A stretch of 64,000 nt of DNA from Marchantia polymorpha subsp. ruderalis (GCA_037833965.1 AP031351.1:19232501-19296500), one strand, 5' to 3'. Positions 36,550 to 48,535 are shown, counted from the stretch's first letter. Translations and numbers: made by a program. The notes: generated by a model from the sequence alone, not told the origin.

Positions 36550-38431
36550 TGTGAGCCAAAACTCTCCACCCTTTAGCATTTGTAATCCAGGTGGGGGTTC
36601 AAGCTCCCATAATCTAACTTCTCAGTTCACAAATCATATACTGTGAGTGTATTCAAGACAACGAGATCATGAATTTTTGCTCTTCCACAGACAAATTGTC
36701 CAAAACTGAAACTAACACATTGCTGTCTGCTAAGTTCACAAGAGGAGCAGACAAGCTCTTTGTAACATAGAAATATATCCCAACTCTGGGTGACTTCCTC
36801 AATACTACAGCCGCTGTGGGCATATCCTAGAATGAGTGCCACATCTCGGACACACTACCTCAAACTAAGTCAGGTGACACACCCGCAGCAGAAGGTGACA
36901 CCCTTCCTAACAGCAATCTTCACACCCAAGGAACACGATTCTACTCTCAACACTTTGCTTGATTCTTCCTCTTAGAGTTCAACTCACTCTCAGCCCAGCG
37001 ACCCTCTTGGCCTTCACACACCCTCTTCCGCTCAGCCCTCCGGCGGCACTCTCAGCGACTCCACGCTTTCAACACCCTCGCTCTCAGGAATTTCCCCCTC
37101 CTATCAGATTCCACCCATAATGTCGATTATCAGATTTCAATCTCAAACCCTCAGTTCCCACCTTCGACTTCAGTTCCACTCCCAATTCCTACTCAGATTT
37201 TGGTGTCAATTTCTCAGCTTCCACCTTCAGACCCCACCAAATTTCTCTCTCAAATTTAACTCTCACTTTTCAGTTTCAAATTCAGATCCCGACTGTCAGA
37301 TTCAGTCTCAGATTTCACTTCGATTTCAACTCCCACACTCAGAACCTCCACTTTGATTTCAGCTCCCACTCACAGATTCGACACCCCGATCTCAGATCCC
37401 GATTAAATTACACTCTCAGATACAACTCTTCACCCTCGAGAGTTTGCTCCCTCCTCCTTCGAATTCTCAACACTCCCCTCCTAAGTCTCACTACGTCCCT
37501 GCGAAGATCACTCACATCCGCACTCTATCCCTGCCACCGATCCCACCAGCGTCCACACACACTGGTACACCTCCAAGATCTCTCTCCCAAGGTCAAATTT
37601 CCTCTCAAAAAGTTGAGGGCTGAGACACCCACAGGCCGCGTGAATGCCGTTCCCACTATGATGGGTAACGGTCTGCTTCCCACGCTTGACTTCACGCCAC
37701 CGCCGCTGCCACACTTGTACATTCCACATCCATGACCACGCCAACTTACGCCGTCCGAAATCTTCTTCCGCGCACCGCCAAAGGCATCCCACCGCCGAAG
37801 ACACTCTTCCGCACCTTTGCCTATCTATAACAGTCACTTTCGACACTCATAACTCACTAATCCCTGATCCGTTTGAAACGTTCTTGGGCTCGTTGGAACA
37901 AGCGTGTCGAATTCTTTTCAACGAGCCCCTAACTAAGTTAAACCGTTAAAAATTGAAAACGTTATCACGGTTTTACCCTTCCGCCAAAGGCCTTGCCCCA
38001 AAGGCCTGCTACCACCGAAGGCCTTGCCCCGAATGCCCTTCCGCCGAAGGCCTGCTACCTAACCCTATCAGCCACTTTAGACATTCATAACTCATTGACC
38101 CCTGATCCGTTTCAAGAGTTCTTGGTCTCGTTGGAACGAGCGGTACGAGTTCTTTTCAACGAGACCCTAATTGAGTCAAGGCGTTACGAATTGAAAACGT
38201 TAAGAGGGTTTTACTCCTCCGCCGAAGGCCTTGCCCCGAAGGCCTACTACCGCCAAAGGCCTGCTATCGCCGAAGGCCTCTTTCCGCATCTTTGCCTACT
38301 AGCCATCACACCTACACCTAATCTTGCCAAAACTTTAAGAAAACCCCAAGCATCATCTTGCAAGAGCTTAAATTCAAAATTTTAACTCTCATAAGGTTAA
38401 AAAGACATGTGAGCGTATTTTTGTGCTCACA
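36550..38431 (-). mobile_element. 5' LTR of G3 (LTR family 2, complete)
   Basis: 1,882 bp, TGTGAGCCAAAACTC.. to ..GTGCTCACA. It is the uninterrupted reference copy for the split G2 LTR. A primer-binding site and gag follow on the minus strand. Its outer edge (38432) abuts fragment 5a, so G3 was probably inserted in 5a. Confidence 0.88.
37846..38215. repeat. Palindromic module shared by LTR families 1 and 2
   Basis: Two copies here (37846-37977, 38084-38215) follow the pattern CATAACTCA..TGATCCGTTT..TTCTTGGGCTCGTTGGAAC-AGCG..TTTTCAACGAG..CTAA..GTTAAACCGTTA, ending near ACGGTTTTAC. Others lie at 17166-17300, 17940-18066, 22226-22358, 22441-22573, 25407-25540 and 34208-34340. The best copies contain the palindrome GCTCGTTGGAACGAGC. 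GCCGAAGGC motifs cluster beside the modules. Confidence 0.75.
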
Positions 38432-40991
38432 CTTCCCCAACTGCTCCTGTAACCGTCGCCGTTTTTACTTGACCTTTAATCTTCATTCAACCTCCAAGAT
38501 TTGGCCGATTCGCAATCTGCCAATTTCTTGGCCCAAATTGTCAATTCTCCCTCTTCTGGCAGACTTGTCGTGAGCTACTCCGCGCGTTTGAACTCATTGT
38601 CACGCTCACTTGCAAGCTCTGCAATCTTACTGCAAAGTTCTTCTTCTGCCGTCTTCGCCTGTGCAATCTTCCCCCGAAGATCTTTGGCGATCCGTGTTTC
38701 TTCGGCCCTTCGTTCTTTTGCCTTAGCTAACTCGTCGGCATGCATGCGCTCTCATTTCCCTGCAGTGGTAATCAATCTTTCCGCCCGTTGCACTGCCGCC
38801 TCGTATGCTTCTTTGGACTTCTATAGTCTTCCGCACAAATCCACCATCACCTTCTGTGCATTATCATTAGTGGTACGAAGACTGCTACATGCCTCCTCTA
38901 ACTCTGCACAGCACTCGGACTTCTTTGTCAAGTTCAACTTCAGCACTTTGCACTCTATCTCCTTCTCACAAAGTTGGTCTTCTCGTTCCTGCAATGTTGC
39001 CTTCGCCACTGCGCACTTTGACGTCAAGTTTGCAGCTTGTTTTTTCGCCATCGCAGTTGCGGAATCCCACTTCCTCTTCACTGCTACCGCTCTCTTGAGC
39101 TTCGTTCTATTCCTCATCAGCTCAACATAAAATCTTGGCTCTTTCCTCACAGTATACATTTCCCTCTTCGTGTCTAGATACTTCAGTAAAGGTACTGCGC
39201 TATCCTGTAAGAAGTCAGGGAAAGTAATCTCTAACACCTTTGGCCCTTCCTCCGAAGTCTTTGTCGCAATTTCCGATCTCACTTCCTCTTCAGGACGTGG
39301 CGGCTCTAAAATCTCTGTGATGTCCCCTATCATCCCACCAACCTCTACGAAAATCTGCTTCAAATTGCCTCACTCAACGTAAGCTCCTTAGCTAATTCTT
39401 CATTGGACTTCGGCTAAGGTATGTCTTCACTCCCCATAGACCGTGTTTGCTCCGAAGACAAAAAAATTGGACTAGCTATCTTTGTTCTCTCCTCCGAAGG
39501 TTCCACTACTACATTAGTTGGAACTTCAATTGATACCACCGAATGTCCCCCTTCCATCACTTGTTGTATCGGCTCGGCAGTAGTATCTTCGGATGTCGCA
39601 ATAGCTGCCACAACTGTCTTCTCCACATTGTTGTCTGAAGATTCTGTCACCACCAACCCGCGACTCGCCTTCTTCTTCGGCATAGCTCGAGTTCTTGACT
39701 GTCAAACTCTTACGATCTCCGTTTCCGCCATTAGTGATTCTAACACTAGGTACTCTTCGTCATCAGTCACTACCTTCCGTCTCTTCGCCAATCGACATTA
39801 GAATCTCTCTCGCGTTGACAAAACATTCATCTGCATATGTACGTGTGCTGTCGTCTGAGGTGGTATCCTGGGTCGACTGTTATCTTCTTCCTCAATAGCT
39901 TCACTGGACTCGACTGCTAGTACTTCCCGTTCCTTCGGAAATCGCTTTTCCTCCTCCTTCGTGAGTAATCCCATTCCTCAGTAGAAGTTCACGATATAAG
40001 AAGTCAAGTGATTCACCAATGGTACTTCCCATCGGGCGCTCGCATTAACCTATACTAGATCGTAAAAGATCCTCGCCCAATGCATCCGATTCCCTTTCAT
40101 AACCCGCTTAAAGAACCCGACCTGCCAAGCCTTGACATAAGTCGTTCGATGCGGTCGCAGGATTTGCATAATGCCCAACACAATCGCTCGCCTCTTCGGA
40201 TCCTTATAGTCGGCGGTCTTCCATCCATTCGTTCCTGATCGTCCATTCTTGAAAAGTGGACCAAAGGTGAATTCTTCCGCGCGAATTATCTTCACGCTAT
40301 CCTTTTTAAACATAAGATCTCCATCGCTGCCTGCACACAGTCCATCACGCGCGTCCAATGCTCAATTGTCCACAACATCGGATTGCTTCGAATCTCCTCA
40401 CCATCGTTCCGATTCTTGTTCACAATCTCCTTGCAAATGCTCGCCGATATGCAATTGTAATTTCACAGGAGAAAATCGATGTGCAGTTCAATGAGCTCCC
40501 TCCTATAGGCCCGCAACTCTTCGTAAGGCACCTTCAGCGGGATCAATTTCCGCACCTTGGTCGTTTTGGATGGCACCATGTCTTCAATTCGCGTCTTCGC
40601 TGCTAGCAATGTCGATCGATTCCGCCCTCTCTCACTCTCGCTTGTTCTTGCTCGATATCGCAATGTCGGCGCGAAGGCTCTTCTTGCTACCCTTACCTTC
40701 GATGCCCTAGCGTTCTCCCCACGTGCGCGTATTGGTATCCTCGGCGTGTGTGAACGTTTGTCAATCCCGACGAATTTCAATTTGGTATTCGGGTCTTCGC
40801 TGAAGACCCAGCTATTGCATCCTCCAGAAAAACTACGCTGAAGGTCCGAAGATCTTCGGTTGAAGGCAAATTCTAACTAAATCTCCCATAAGTCTTCTAC
40901 TTCTATCACTTCTAACTTATATGTCTACATTGAACACAAATATGTTTGAGTTTTTGTTGATTTTTGAAGAAAAACGAAAAACTAGGCACCA
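38432..40991 (-). pseudogene. Fragment 5a: decayed relative of the LTR-resident ORF
   Basis: On the minus strand it starts TGGTGCCTAG (40991) with a T-rich leader, then the start MVPSKTTKVRKLIPLKV (40579). The conserved domain is broken by stops and frameshifts but shows KAWQVGFFKRVMKGNRMHWARIF (40050-40358). The coiled-coil half is open at 38821-39363 (PLLKYLDTKREMY, MRNRTKLKRAVAVKRKW) and continues with breaks to 38432, where G3's LTR cuts it. The right end abuts G4 reverse transcriptase. It is closer to 5b than to the ORF at 31184-33334. Confidence 0.72.
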
Positions 40992-43540
40992 TAGTAGTGA
41001 AAGTAGAGTTGGAAAAACTACTAGAAGTTGGCTTCATCCAACCAGTGAAGAACACTGAATGGGTATCTCCTATCACGTTAGCTCCTAAAAAAACTGGCAA
41101 GTTATGAGTTTGTATGAACTACAAGAAACTCAACGACGTCACGAAGAAAGATATGTATCCCATTCCGTTTTCTGACGAGGTTCTCGAGGAGGTGGAGGGG
41201 GGAGGCATGAACTGTACTCTTTTGCGGATGGCTACAGCGGGTATCATCAAGTGCGAATCGCGGAGGAAGATCAATTGAAGACCACGTTCACGTCATTATG
41301 GGGTACCTTTTGTTATGAGGTAATGCCATTTGGACTTTGCAATGCTCATGCTACTTTTCAACGGCTTATGAATAAAGTTATGGAACCGTACTTAGGACAT
41401 TTTGTAAGAATGTTTATAGATGCTTTTGGAATTTATGTAGATCGGGCTTCTCACTTGGAGAAATTAGAGAAGGTTTTTGAGCGCTTAGATCAATAAGGAA
41501 TTACACTTAGCACAAAAAAACAAAGATTGTATTTTCATCTGGTAGATTAGTGGGCACATTGTTTTCAAAGAGTGGATCGATACATATTCGGAGAAAATAG
41601 AGGCTATTTTAGAAGTGCCCTTTCTTACCACCAAACGTGGAAAAAGAGCCTTTTTGGGAATAATTGGCTATTATCGTCGGTTCATTCACCAATATGCGAT
41701 GATTGCCAAACCTTTAACTAGGTTCTTAAAAGATGACATTCCACCTCCTCAGGCCACACCAGAGGCATTAGAGGCTTTTGGGATGCTCAAACAATCATTG
41801 TTATCAGCACTAATTGTACGAACTCCATATTGAAAGAAGCAATTTTTTATTTTTATAGATAGATCCGGAGAAGGAGTGAGCACAACCTTGGCATAGTTGG
41901 ATACAGAGGAGTATGACCACCCGATATATTATGCTAGTAGTCAACTCACATCAGCAGAAACGAACTACATAGTCACAGATCGAGAAGCTTTAGGTGTTAT
42001 TTTTGCTTTGAAGACATTTTGGCATTACTCGCGAACGACGATGATGACAGATCACCAAGCTTTGATTTATCTTCTCAACAAGCCAAACGCAACGAGAAGA
42101 ATTGCACGGTGGATCATTTTACTTCAAGAATTTGACCTAGAGATTGTATATAACGTAGATGCAAAACATGACAACGTTGATTTTCTTCACAGATGGAGAA
42201 GGAGGTGAGCGTTGTTTCCAAGGACGATGACTTTCCCGACGCAACGTTGATGTCAATTGACATTAACAACCAACCAGAGGAGTACAAAGATATCATCCGA
42301 TATCTCCAAGGTATGAATTTACGAGAGGGTGCAACCAAACAAGTTAGGACACGAATTGCACATAAGAGTCGGTCTTACACTTTGATTAGTCTACTTTTAT
42401 ATTTTTGCGGAAGAGACGGTTTACTCCGACGTGCGATGGAAAGAGCAGAAATACCACAGTTGTTACGGAAATTTCATGAAGGGTTTTGTGTGGGACATTT
42501 TGCGAGACGCATTACAGTGGAGAAAATCTTGGCGGCCTAATACTATTGGCCAACTTTGTTCAAGGATAGTTTTGACTATTGTAAATATTGTGAGATATGT
42601 CAAGCATTCGTAAATAGGTCTACGGTTAGTGGCGACTTGCATCCCATTCCTCCATTAGACCCATTAAGAAAATGGATTATAGATTTGATGCGACCTTTGC
42701 TAGTAACAAGAAGTGGACACCGTTTTATTGTAGTTGCCACAAATTATCTGACAAAGTTTGAGGAGATTCGGGCTTTGAAGACTTCGGTCAAGACATAGGT
42801 AGCACGATTTCTATATGAACAAATCGTTACTCGCTTTGGCATTCCGTTAGAGATTTTCTCTAATAACGAACCTCAATTCACAAATGATGTGTGGGAAAAT
42901 TTAATGGAATTAAGCATATGTTTACAACTATGTATAAACCAAGTACAAACAGATTGGTAGAACGGACAAACAAGATAGTATGTTCTCTGATTGCAAAGGA
43001 AGTGGAAACTAGGGCGAACGCGAGCGATTGGGATTTCAAGATCCATCATGCAATGTGATTATATAATTCAACATTAGGAACGGCTACATGATTCTCTCCA
43101 TTTCATTTAGCCTATGGCATGGAGGCTTTACTTCCGAAAGAATACGAATTGATGACACTTCACATCACTTTGAACGGACGTTTGGATCTAGATGAGTCAC
43201 AATGAAGAAGGCTTATACAACTTAATGAATTGAATGAGGTTCCAATTGCGGGCAAGGCAGTCAATTGAGGTGGCTCAAGCAAAAATGAAGAAGGCGTGGG
43301 ATGCGAAGGTAAAGAAGCGAGTGTTCAAGACCGGAGACTTGATGATGTTATACGATTCACGACACTTTTGAAGGACTCACAAGAAACTGCTACCCAATTG
43401 GTTTTGACCATATGAGGTTAACGAGGTCTTTGCGTCAAATGGCACTTACTCCTTGCTCAATTTAGACAGCACAAAATATAGAGTTAATCATGATAAATTG
43501 AAGAAAGCTCATGTAGAAATGTTTGACTAGTAAAAATACG
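40992..43540 (+). pseudogene. G4 pol pseudogene: RT, RNase H, integrase
   Basis: RT starts VVKVELEKLLEVGFIQPVK, with a TGA in KTGKL*VCMNY, a frameshift near 41215, then SLWGTFCYEVMPFGLCNAHATFQ. The active-site motif reads FIDA, so the second catalytic Asp is lost. RNase H: IYYASSQLTSAETNY and AKHDNVDFLHRW. Integrase: HEGFCVGHFARR..CEICQAF zinc region and WIIDLMRP; the second DDE Asp appears as Asn (FSNNEPQF). After 42800 the frame is heavily broken, but the C-terminal FKTGDLMMLYDSRH-type segment is still visible near 43330. Confidence 0.85.
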
Positions 43541-43571
43541 AGTACAGATTTTCCTAGAAGTGTGAGGTGAA

Positions 43572-43899
43572 TGTTAGATAGCTGGGAAGCTTCTAGACTT
43601 CCTCTATTTGTTTGTTACTGGAGATTAGTCAGTCGGTAATCTTCCACCGAAGATAGTAGTATCGGGGGTTTTGCTGGAAACTTACTCGTATCAGGTAGTG
43701 GGGATCAAGGGGGTAAAAAAAGAGCTCGCTCGTGTGATTAGGTACCATTTGATACATTCTTCAGATGCACTAGTCGAGAAGGTGTCAAAGTCATCAGTAA
43801 GGTCGGACCTTGTAGTAAAGCTGGGTGGTTGTGTTTGCATCCAAGGTTTTAACAGACATTTTGTAATGTACTTCCTTGGCATTCCTAGACGGACCCACA
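43572..43899 (+). mobile_element. 3' LTR of G4 (LTR family 3)
   Basis: 328 bp, TGTTAGATAGCTGGGAAG to GGACCCACA, visibly diverged from the 5' copy at 27901. It is followed by TSD TAAC and the resumed copia frame. Confidence 0.85.
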
Positions 43900-43903
43900 T
43901 AAC

Positions 43904-44004
43904 CTCTAGGATTAGTTCTCGTCGGACCAGAGCGCAAAGTGTGCCATCTCAAACGCGAACTATACAGCACAAAAGTCTTGAATATGAGCAAGTTTGAAGC
44001 AGGG
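43904..44004 (+). pseudogene. Continuation of the copia RT interrupted by G4
   Basis: Read with one TAAC, the frame from 27896 continues here with PLGLVLVGPERKVCHLKRELY. This matches the copia RT block after the EEVYM motif, with the expected PPG..VC.L..LYGLKQ order. It stops at 44004, where fragment 5b begins. Confidence 0.78.
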
Positions 44005-45906
44005 TGGTGCCTAGTTTTTTTCGTTTTTCTTTAAAAATCAACAAAACTAAAAGATATTTGTCTAGAAAGTAGTTGTTAGAGTTAGAATGAGCAGCTCCTG
44101 AGGAGAAATGATAGAATTAGTTAAAATTTGTCTACGTCCGAAGATCTTCGGATCTTCGTGTCTTTGACGCAGCCTTTTCTGGACGTGCGAAGAGCTACGT
44201 CTTCGGCGAAGACATCAGAATCAATTTCAAATCACGTAACGGGCCGGACGACGTTCGCACGCGTCGGCAGTTCTATTGGGCGCGGGAGGAGGCAATGTTA
44301 GGGCTTTGAAAGTAAAGGCAGTACGAGGAGTCTTCGCGCCGACATTGTGATATCGAGCAAGAACGAGCGAGAGAGAGAGGAAGCAAAATCGATCCAACTC
44401 GCGAGTAGCGAAACGCAAATTGAAAACATGGCAAGGAAAAGTGAGGAAATTGGCCTGGCAAGTAGGGTTCTTTGAACGCATCTTGAAGGGACAGCGGGTA
44501 CATTGAGCAAGGATCTTTTACGATCTTGTCTGGGTGAATGCGAGCTACCGGTGGACGGGACCTTTGACCAATCACATCACTCCTTTTCTGGTGAATTTCT
44601 ATCGAGGAATGGGGTTGTTTACGAGGGAGATGGAGAAGAGATTTCCGAGAGAGCGGAAAATCTTGACAGCCGATTCAAGTGAAGGGACCGAAGACGATAA
44701 CTGACTCCCCTCAATCCCAACACATACGACAGCCCGAGAACCAGTTTAGGTGGACGTGGTGCAGAGACAGGTGAAGCCAGAGAGACGATTGGCGAAGAGA
44801 AGGAAGGCAGTGAGTGATGACGAGGAAGAATTGGCCCACGAGGTAAGAAGGGTGGACATGGATGTAGATGGAGCGAGGCAGCCGAGAGCACGCGCAAGAT
44901 CAAAGAAGAGAGCGAATCGTAGAATGGTGACAGCTGAAGTGTCGGACAGCAGCGTGGAGAAGACAGTGGCACCAATTGTGAACACATCCGAAGTCGCAGC
45001 TAGCGAGGTGACGCGGCCTGTGGAGATAGGAGGACCTTCGGGGGTGTCAATCGAAGTTCCAACAGACATACCGGCATAACGGAGTTAATTTCTCTGTCTT
45101 CGGAGCAGACACGGTCTGCGCGGGGCGAAGAAACACCACAACTAAAGATGAACGAGGACGTGGAGAAGGAATCCACTTTGAGCGAGAAGATTCTGGAGCA
45201 GGTTATCGCACACATTGGAGGGACGGTGGTAGAGGCTGAGGGCATTACACTGCCTACATCTCCGGTGGAAGAGGTGAGACCCGAAGAAGGGAAGAAGGCT
45301 TCGGGTGAAGACGTGAAAACATTGGAAGTTACATTTCCTAAATTCTTGCAGGATAGTGTAGTTCGGTTGTTGAAGTATTTGGATAGTAAGAGAGGGAAGT
45401 ATGATGTATCGAAGGAGCCAAGATTTTATGTACATATGATTAGGAATAGGACGAAGCTCAAGAGAGCAGTTGCAGTAAAGAGGGAGTGGGATTTCGCGAC
45501 TGCATTGGCACCGAAGCTAACTGCAACCTTGTCAACTGAGTGCGCGGCAGTGAAAGCGACATTGCGGAATCGAGATGTCTAGCTTCGAGAGAAGGAAACT
45601 AAGTGTGAAGTGCTGCAGTTGAATCTAGAGAAGGAATCCGGGCGATGTGCAGAGTTAGAAGAGACATGTGGAGGACTTCGTATCTCTAATGAGAATGCCC
45701 AGAAAGTAACAGTGGATTTGATAGCGAGATTGGAGAAATCCAGAGAAACTTACGATGCAGCAGTCAAAAGGTTGGAGCGGTTGATCACTACAGCGGAGAA
45801 GCGAGAGAATAATTACATCGAGGAACTTGCTAAGTTGGAGGCCCGAAAAGCCGAAGAAGTTAGTATCGTCACACAACATCTCATCTCCATATCGGGCTGT
45901 AAATAA
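44005..45906 (+). pseudogene. Fragment 5b: second decayed relative of the LTR-resident ORF
   Basis: It begins TGGTGCCTAGTTTTTTTCG, the same terminus as 5a but on the opposite strand, inside the copia fragment. The first part of the conserved domain is deleted. From about 44455 it reads AWQVGFFERILKGQRVH*ARIFYDLVW, then NHITPFLVNFYRGMG and EKRFPRE. The linker is open at 44750-45079. The conserved KYLDSKRGKY and RNRTKLKRAVAVKREW segment and coiled coil follow at 45148-45582 and 45610-45868, after which the sequence leaves the family and enters an inverted repeat. Confidence 0.72.
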
Positions 45907-45981
45907 GCTCCACGGAGTACATCCATACATTATGTATTTATTTACTTATTTACAGCCCGATATGGAGATGAGATGTTGTGT
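45871..45981. repeat. Perfect 37-bp inverted repeat with 37-nt loop
   Basis: Arms 45871-45907 and 45945-45981 are exact reverse complements (ACACAACATCTCATCTCCAT.. at the outer end). The transcript would form a 37-bp perfect hairpin, either strand. It sits at the broken end of fragment 5b. Possible readings are a small foldback element, a recent inverted duplication or a small-RNA precursor. Confidence 0.85.
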
Positions 45982-47597
45982 ACCTTCGCATACATTCAAT
46001 TGGACTTTGGCACAAGTTGGCAATGGATCTGCTGCTTTCACTGCGATGCCTTTACGTGTCCTATCTATCTACTGAAAACAAATTGCCCTCAGGCTTAGAA
46101 ACATGAACCGATGAAATGTCGGTCGAGGTGGTTCACGCGTAGGTCCTCCGCCTGCTGGATCGCAATTTATCGCACCTCATGATCACGATCAGTATTTGGT
46201 TGGTATTTTTGGTAATTCTTGTTATGAGCTAGAGTGCCATTCCACTTTGACCTCGAGCATGGATTTCTGATATTGCCTTCGATTGAAACATGAGTCATAC
46301 CCTGCTACCCATGAAGGAAGGCCGTGTGAAAGGAACATGCACGAAGCATGTCGGCGTGCGGTGCAGCGCTTGCAGGCAAGTTGAAATCTGATTTCTGAAG
46401 TCCAAAGAGGTGCATAGATCAAAAAGGTCTGCATGGTGTTTCAGAATGAATGTTAAGCCCTACCGTGTCTCCATCAAGCAAAAGCGTCGTCAGCAACATA
46501 GATTGTACAGATGAAGAAATTTAGGGTCACTTCTGTGTAGCATTTGGCTCTTGAGTTGGTAGAAATGCAGTTATTCAAAGTTTCTTGCTTGAACATGCGG
46601 ACATTCGAGCTCTTTGTTTACGCAAATGGTCCTAAGAATTATTTTCTTCGATGCACTTGGCTGGTCCGAGCTGGCTTTCGTGCTAAGTATCGGCTGACGT
46701 TGTTCTGAACTCTTGTGGGCAAGAATGGGGATCATCTCACGCCGTTATTCGGCCGTGATGACCTAGCGTGAAACCTCTCTAGCCAGCCTCGGTGAAGTTG
46801 TCCGGTGAAGAGAAGATCTAGCTTACATCCAAGCTAGCGAAGCACAGGAAATTTCGAAAACTTTAAAACGATGCGTCCAGGTAAGATGGATCAATGGGCA
46901 GTGAACATTGCACGCAAGTCATGTCACTATAAGTACAGTACATATACTTATATATATACATATACTTATATATCCATTACTATAAGTACAGTACATCCAT
47001 AAATTGTTAAAAATGATCTGTTCTGAAATTTCTTTTATTCACGAACAAGAAGTTAGCTATACTTTCGAGACATGATAAACTTCAGCAAATCCCTTATTCC
47101 TGCGTAATGCTGAAAAGAACGTCGTGATTTGGGTACCAAGTAGTGATGTCACTTTTTCCAATTTGCTCACTCTGGCGAGTAGTTGCCAAAATTCCATAAC
47201 TGAGAACTTAGAAACATTCACGTCAAGGAGATATAATAGTAGGCCATTTCCAAAGAGATATAATAATCACATGAAAAAAAAGAAAAATCTCATTTATTTA
47301 CTATTTCTTGAACTACAATCATATATTGATTTATTATTGATAATCTGAAAAGAGAGCTCTTCCAGAAAAAATACTTCAATGTTATAGTTATAGCTAAACA
47401 ATTACATATTTGCATGCACGATATCCATGCAGACATCGATAGCATGCTCCACAACAGGTGGTGCAAGCTATCGGTTACTATATAGGATAGCTATAGTTAA
47501 CACGTCTCGAAGTAACTAAGCAGAGTGTGAAGCGATCGGTCTGCTCCACAATGAGGTGTATTTGGATCAATCGATGATGTCCAAGAATGCAACGAAT
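45982..47597. other. Intergenic sequence, nothing recognised
   Basis: No gene or element was supported. CTATAAGTACAGTACAT occurs twice near 46926 and 46980, separated by a TA-rich run. Copia sequence does not visibly resume after fragment 5b. Confidence 0.5.
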
Positions 47598-48409
47598 CTA
47601 GTCAAGCCCATTGTTGAGCCTGCTCTCCCACACTATGGCTCCTGTGCTGTGATACAAGATGATGTTGCCGTCATCCATGTTGAACTCCATCCTAGTTGCT
47701 CCTGCAGATCCAGTTCCTGTTGACCATACCTGCAAATCGAGGTACAAGACGAGCTTCAGCACGAGACACTCTCACTCTTAGTTTTTGGCATGGCAAACTG
47801 CGGCAAGCATTCATTGATCAGGCTATCAGTATTCTGCTGTGTCTGTAAAGGAGCAGTAGAAGAACACTGTTTCCGAATCTGCGGGCATCGGCAAGCCGGA
47901 ACGAAAAACCTGGACTTTCGAAATTCCTAACTCGGTCAGTACCGGCTCAGAATCTGTGAAGAGATCGAGCAGCTTACCAGATTTCCAGCTGAATCTTTCA
48001 GATCCAAAGACCCGTTGCTCAGAATGCTGAGCGTGGCACCTTCGTCCACGGTGCTGGTTGTGATGCCCTTGGCCCGGAAGATGACAGAGCCCGCTGTGTT
48101 GTTACTCGGGTACCACTTGTAGATTGACAGGTAGAATGCACCGGGCGCATACTTCTCGAAGCCCAGAGCGTAGATGTCATTGTAGTCGTAGGCGATGATG
48201 TTGCGGTCAGATTCACTGAAACCTGCAACGTTCATGGCATACGGAGGATGGTTGTCGATGGTCACCCCAGTGGCCAGATTTGTGCAGATGGCATCACCAC
48301 GTTCCTGGAAGTTCCATTCGAAGATGTTGCTGCCCTGAGCGCTCGCCTGAGGTGCGAAGAGTAGAACTGTCCCTACCCCCAGGAGCACCAGAAGAAAAGA
48401 TCGCGTCAT
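47598..48409 (-). CDS. Secreted bulb-type (GNA-like) lectin, gene 1
   Basis: 187 residues in two exons: 48409-47978 (144 codons) and 47729-47598 (43 codons plus TAG). The 248-bp intron is GTAAGC..CAG, phase 0. A signal peptide (MTRSFLLVLLGVGTVLLF) ends near SAQG. The mature part is one bulb-lectin (B_lectin, PF01453-like) domain: IYKWYPSNN, TVDEGATLSILSNGSLDL, then AGNL joined to VWSTG by splicing, and MEFNMDDGNIILYHSTGAIVW. The classical mannose site QxDxNxVxY reads MxDxNxIxY, so the Gln is replaced. Sequons NNT and NGS and one mature Cys are present. Such lectins bind sugars outside the cell, often in defence; that role is inferred. It is divergent from its paralogue at 52067 with an identical exon plan. 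Confidence 0.9.
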
Positions 48410-48535
48410 ATTGTTAGACTGTTGATCGTTACTTCGTCTGAAGATTATGCGATTGCTTCACTCTTTCCGTCTGGATGCTAAGGGTCCACGAAGTGAGAAG
48501 CCGAATATGTTTTCCTTCTAATCCTTCTGACGCCT

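Larger units (their letters stand above)
27901..43899 (+). mobile_element. Ty3/gypsy LTR retrotransposon G4, host to three further insertions
   Basis: Short LTRs (27901-28227 and 43572-43899) enclose a plus-strand gypsy element. The duplication TAAC flanks it (27897-27900, 43900-43903), and the interrupted copia RT frame reads on across the site, so both borders are exact. Internal order: primer-site region, a leader of about 1.9 kb, gag (about 30120-30224 continued at 34688-35740), then a gap occupied by other insertions, then pol (40992-43540). Insertions are the solo LTR 30225-34682, G3 (about 35745-38431) and fragment 5a (38432-40991). LTR divergence and many stops make G4 one of the oldest layers. 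Confidence 0.88.
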
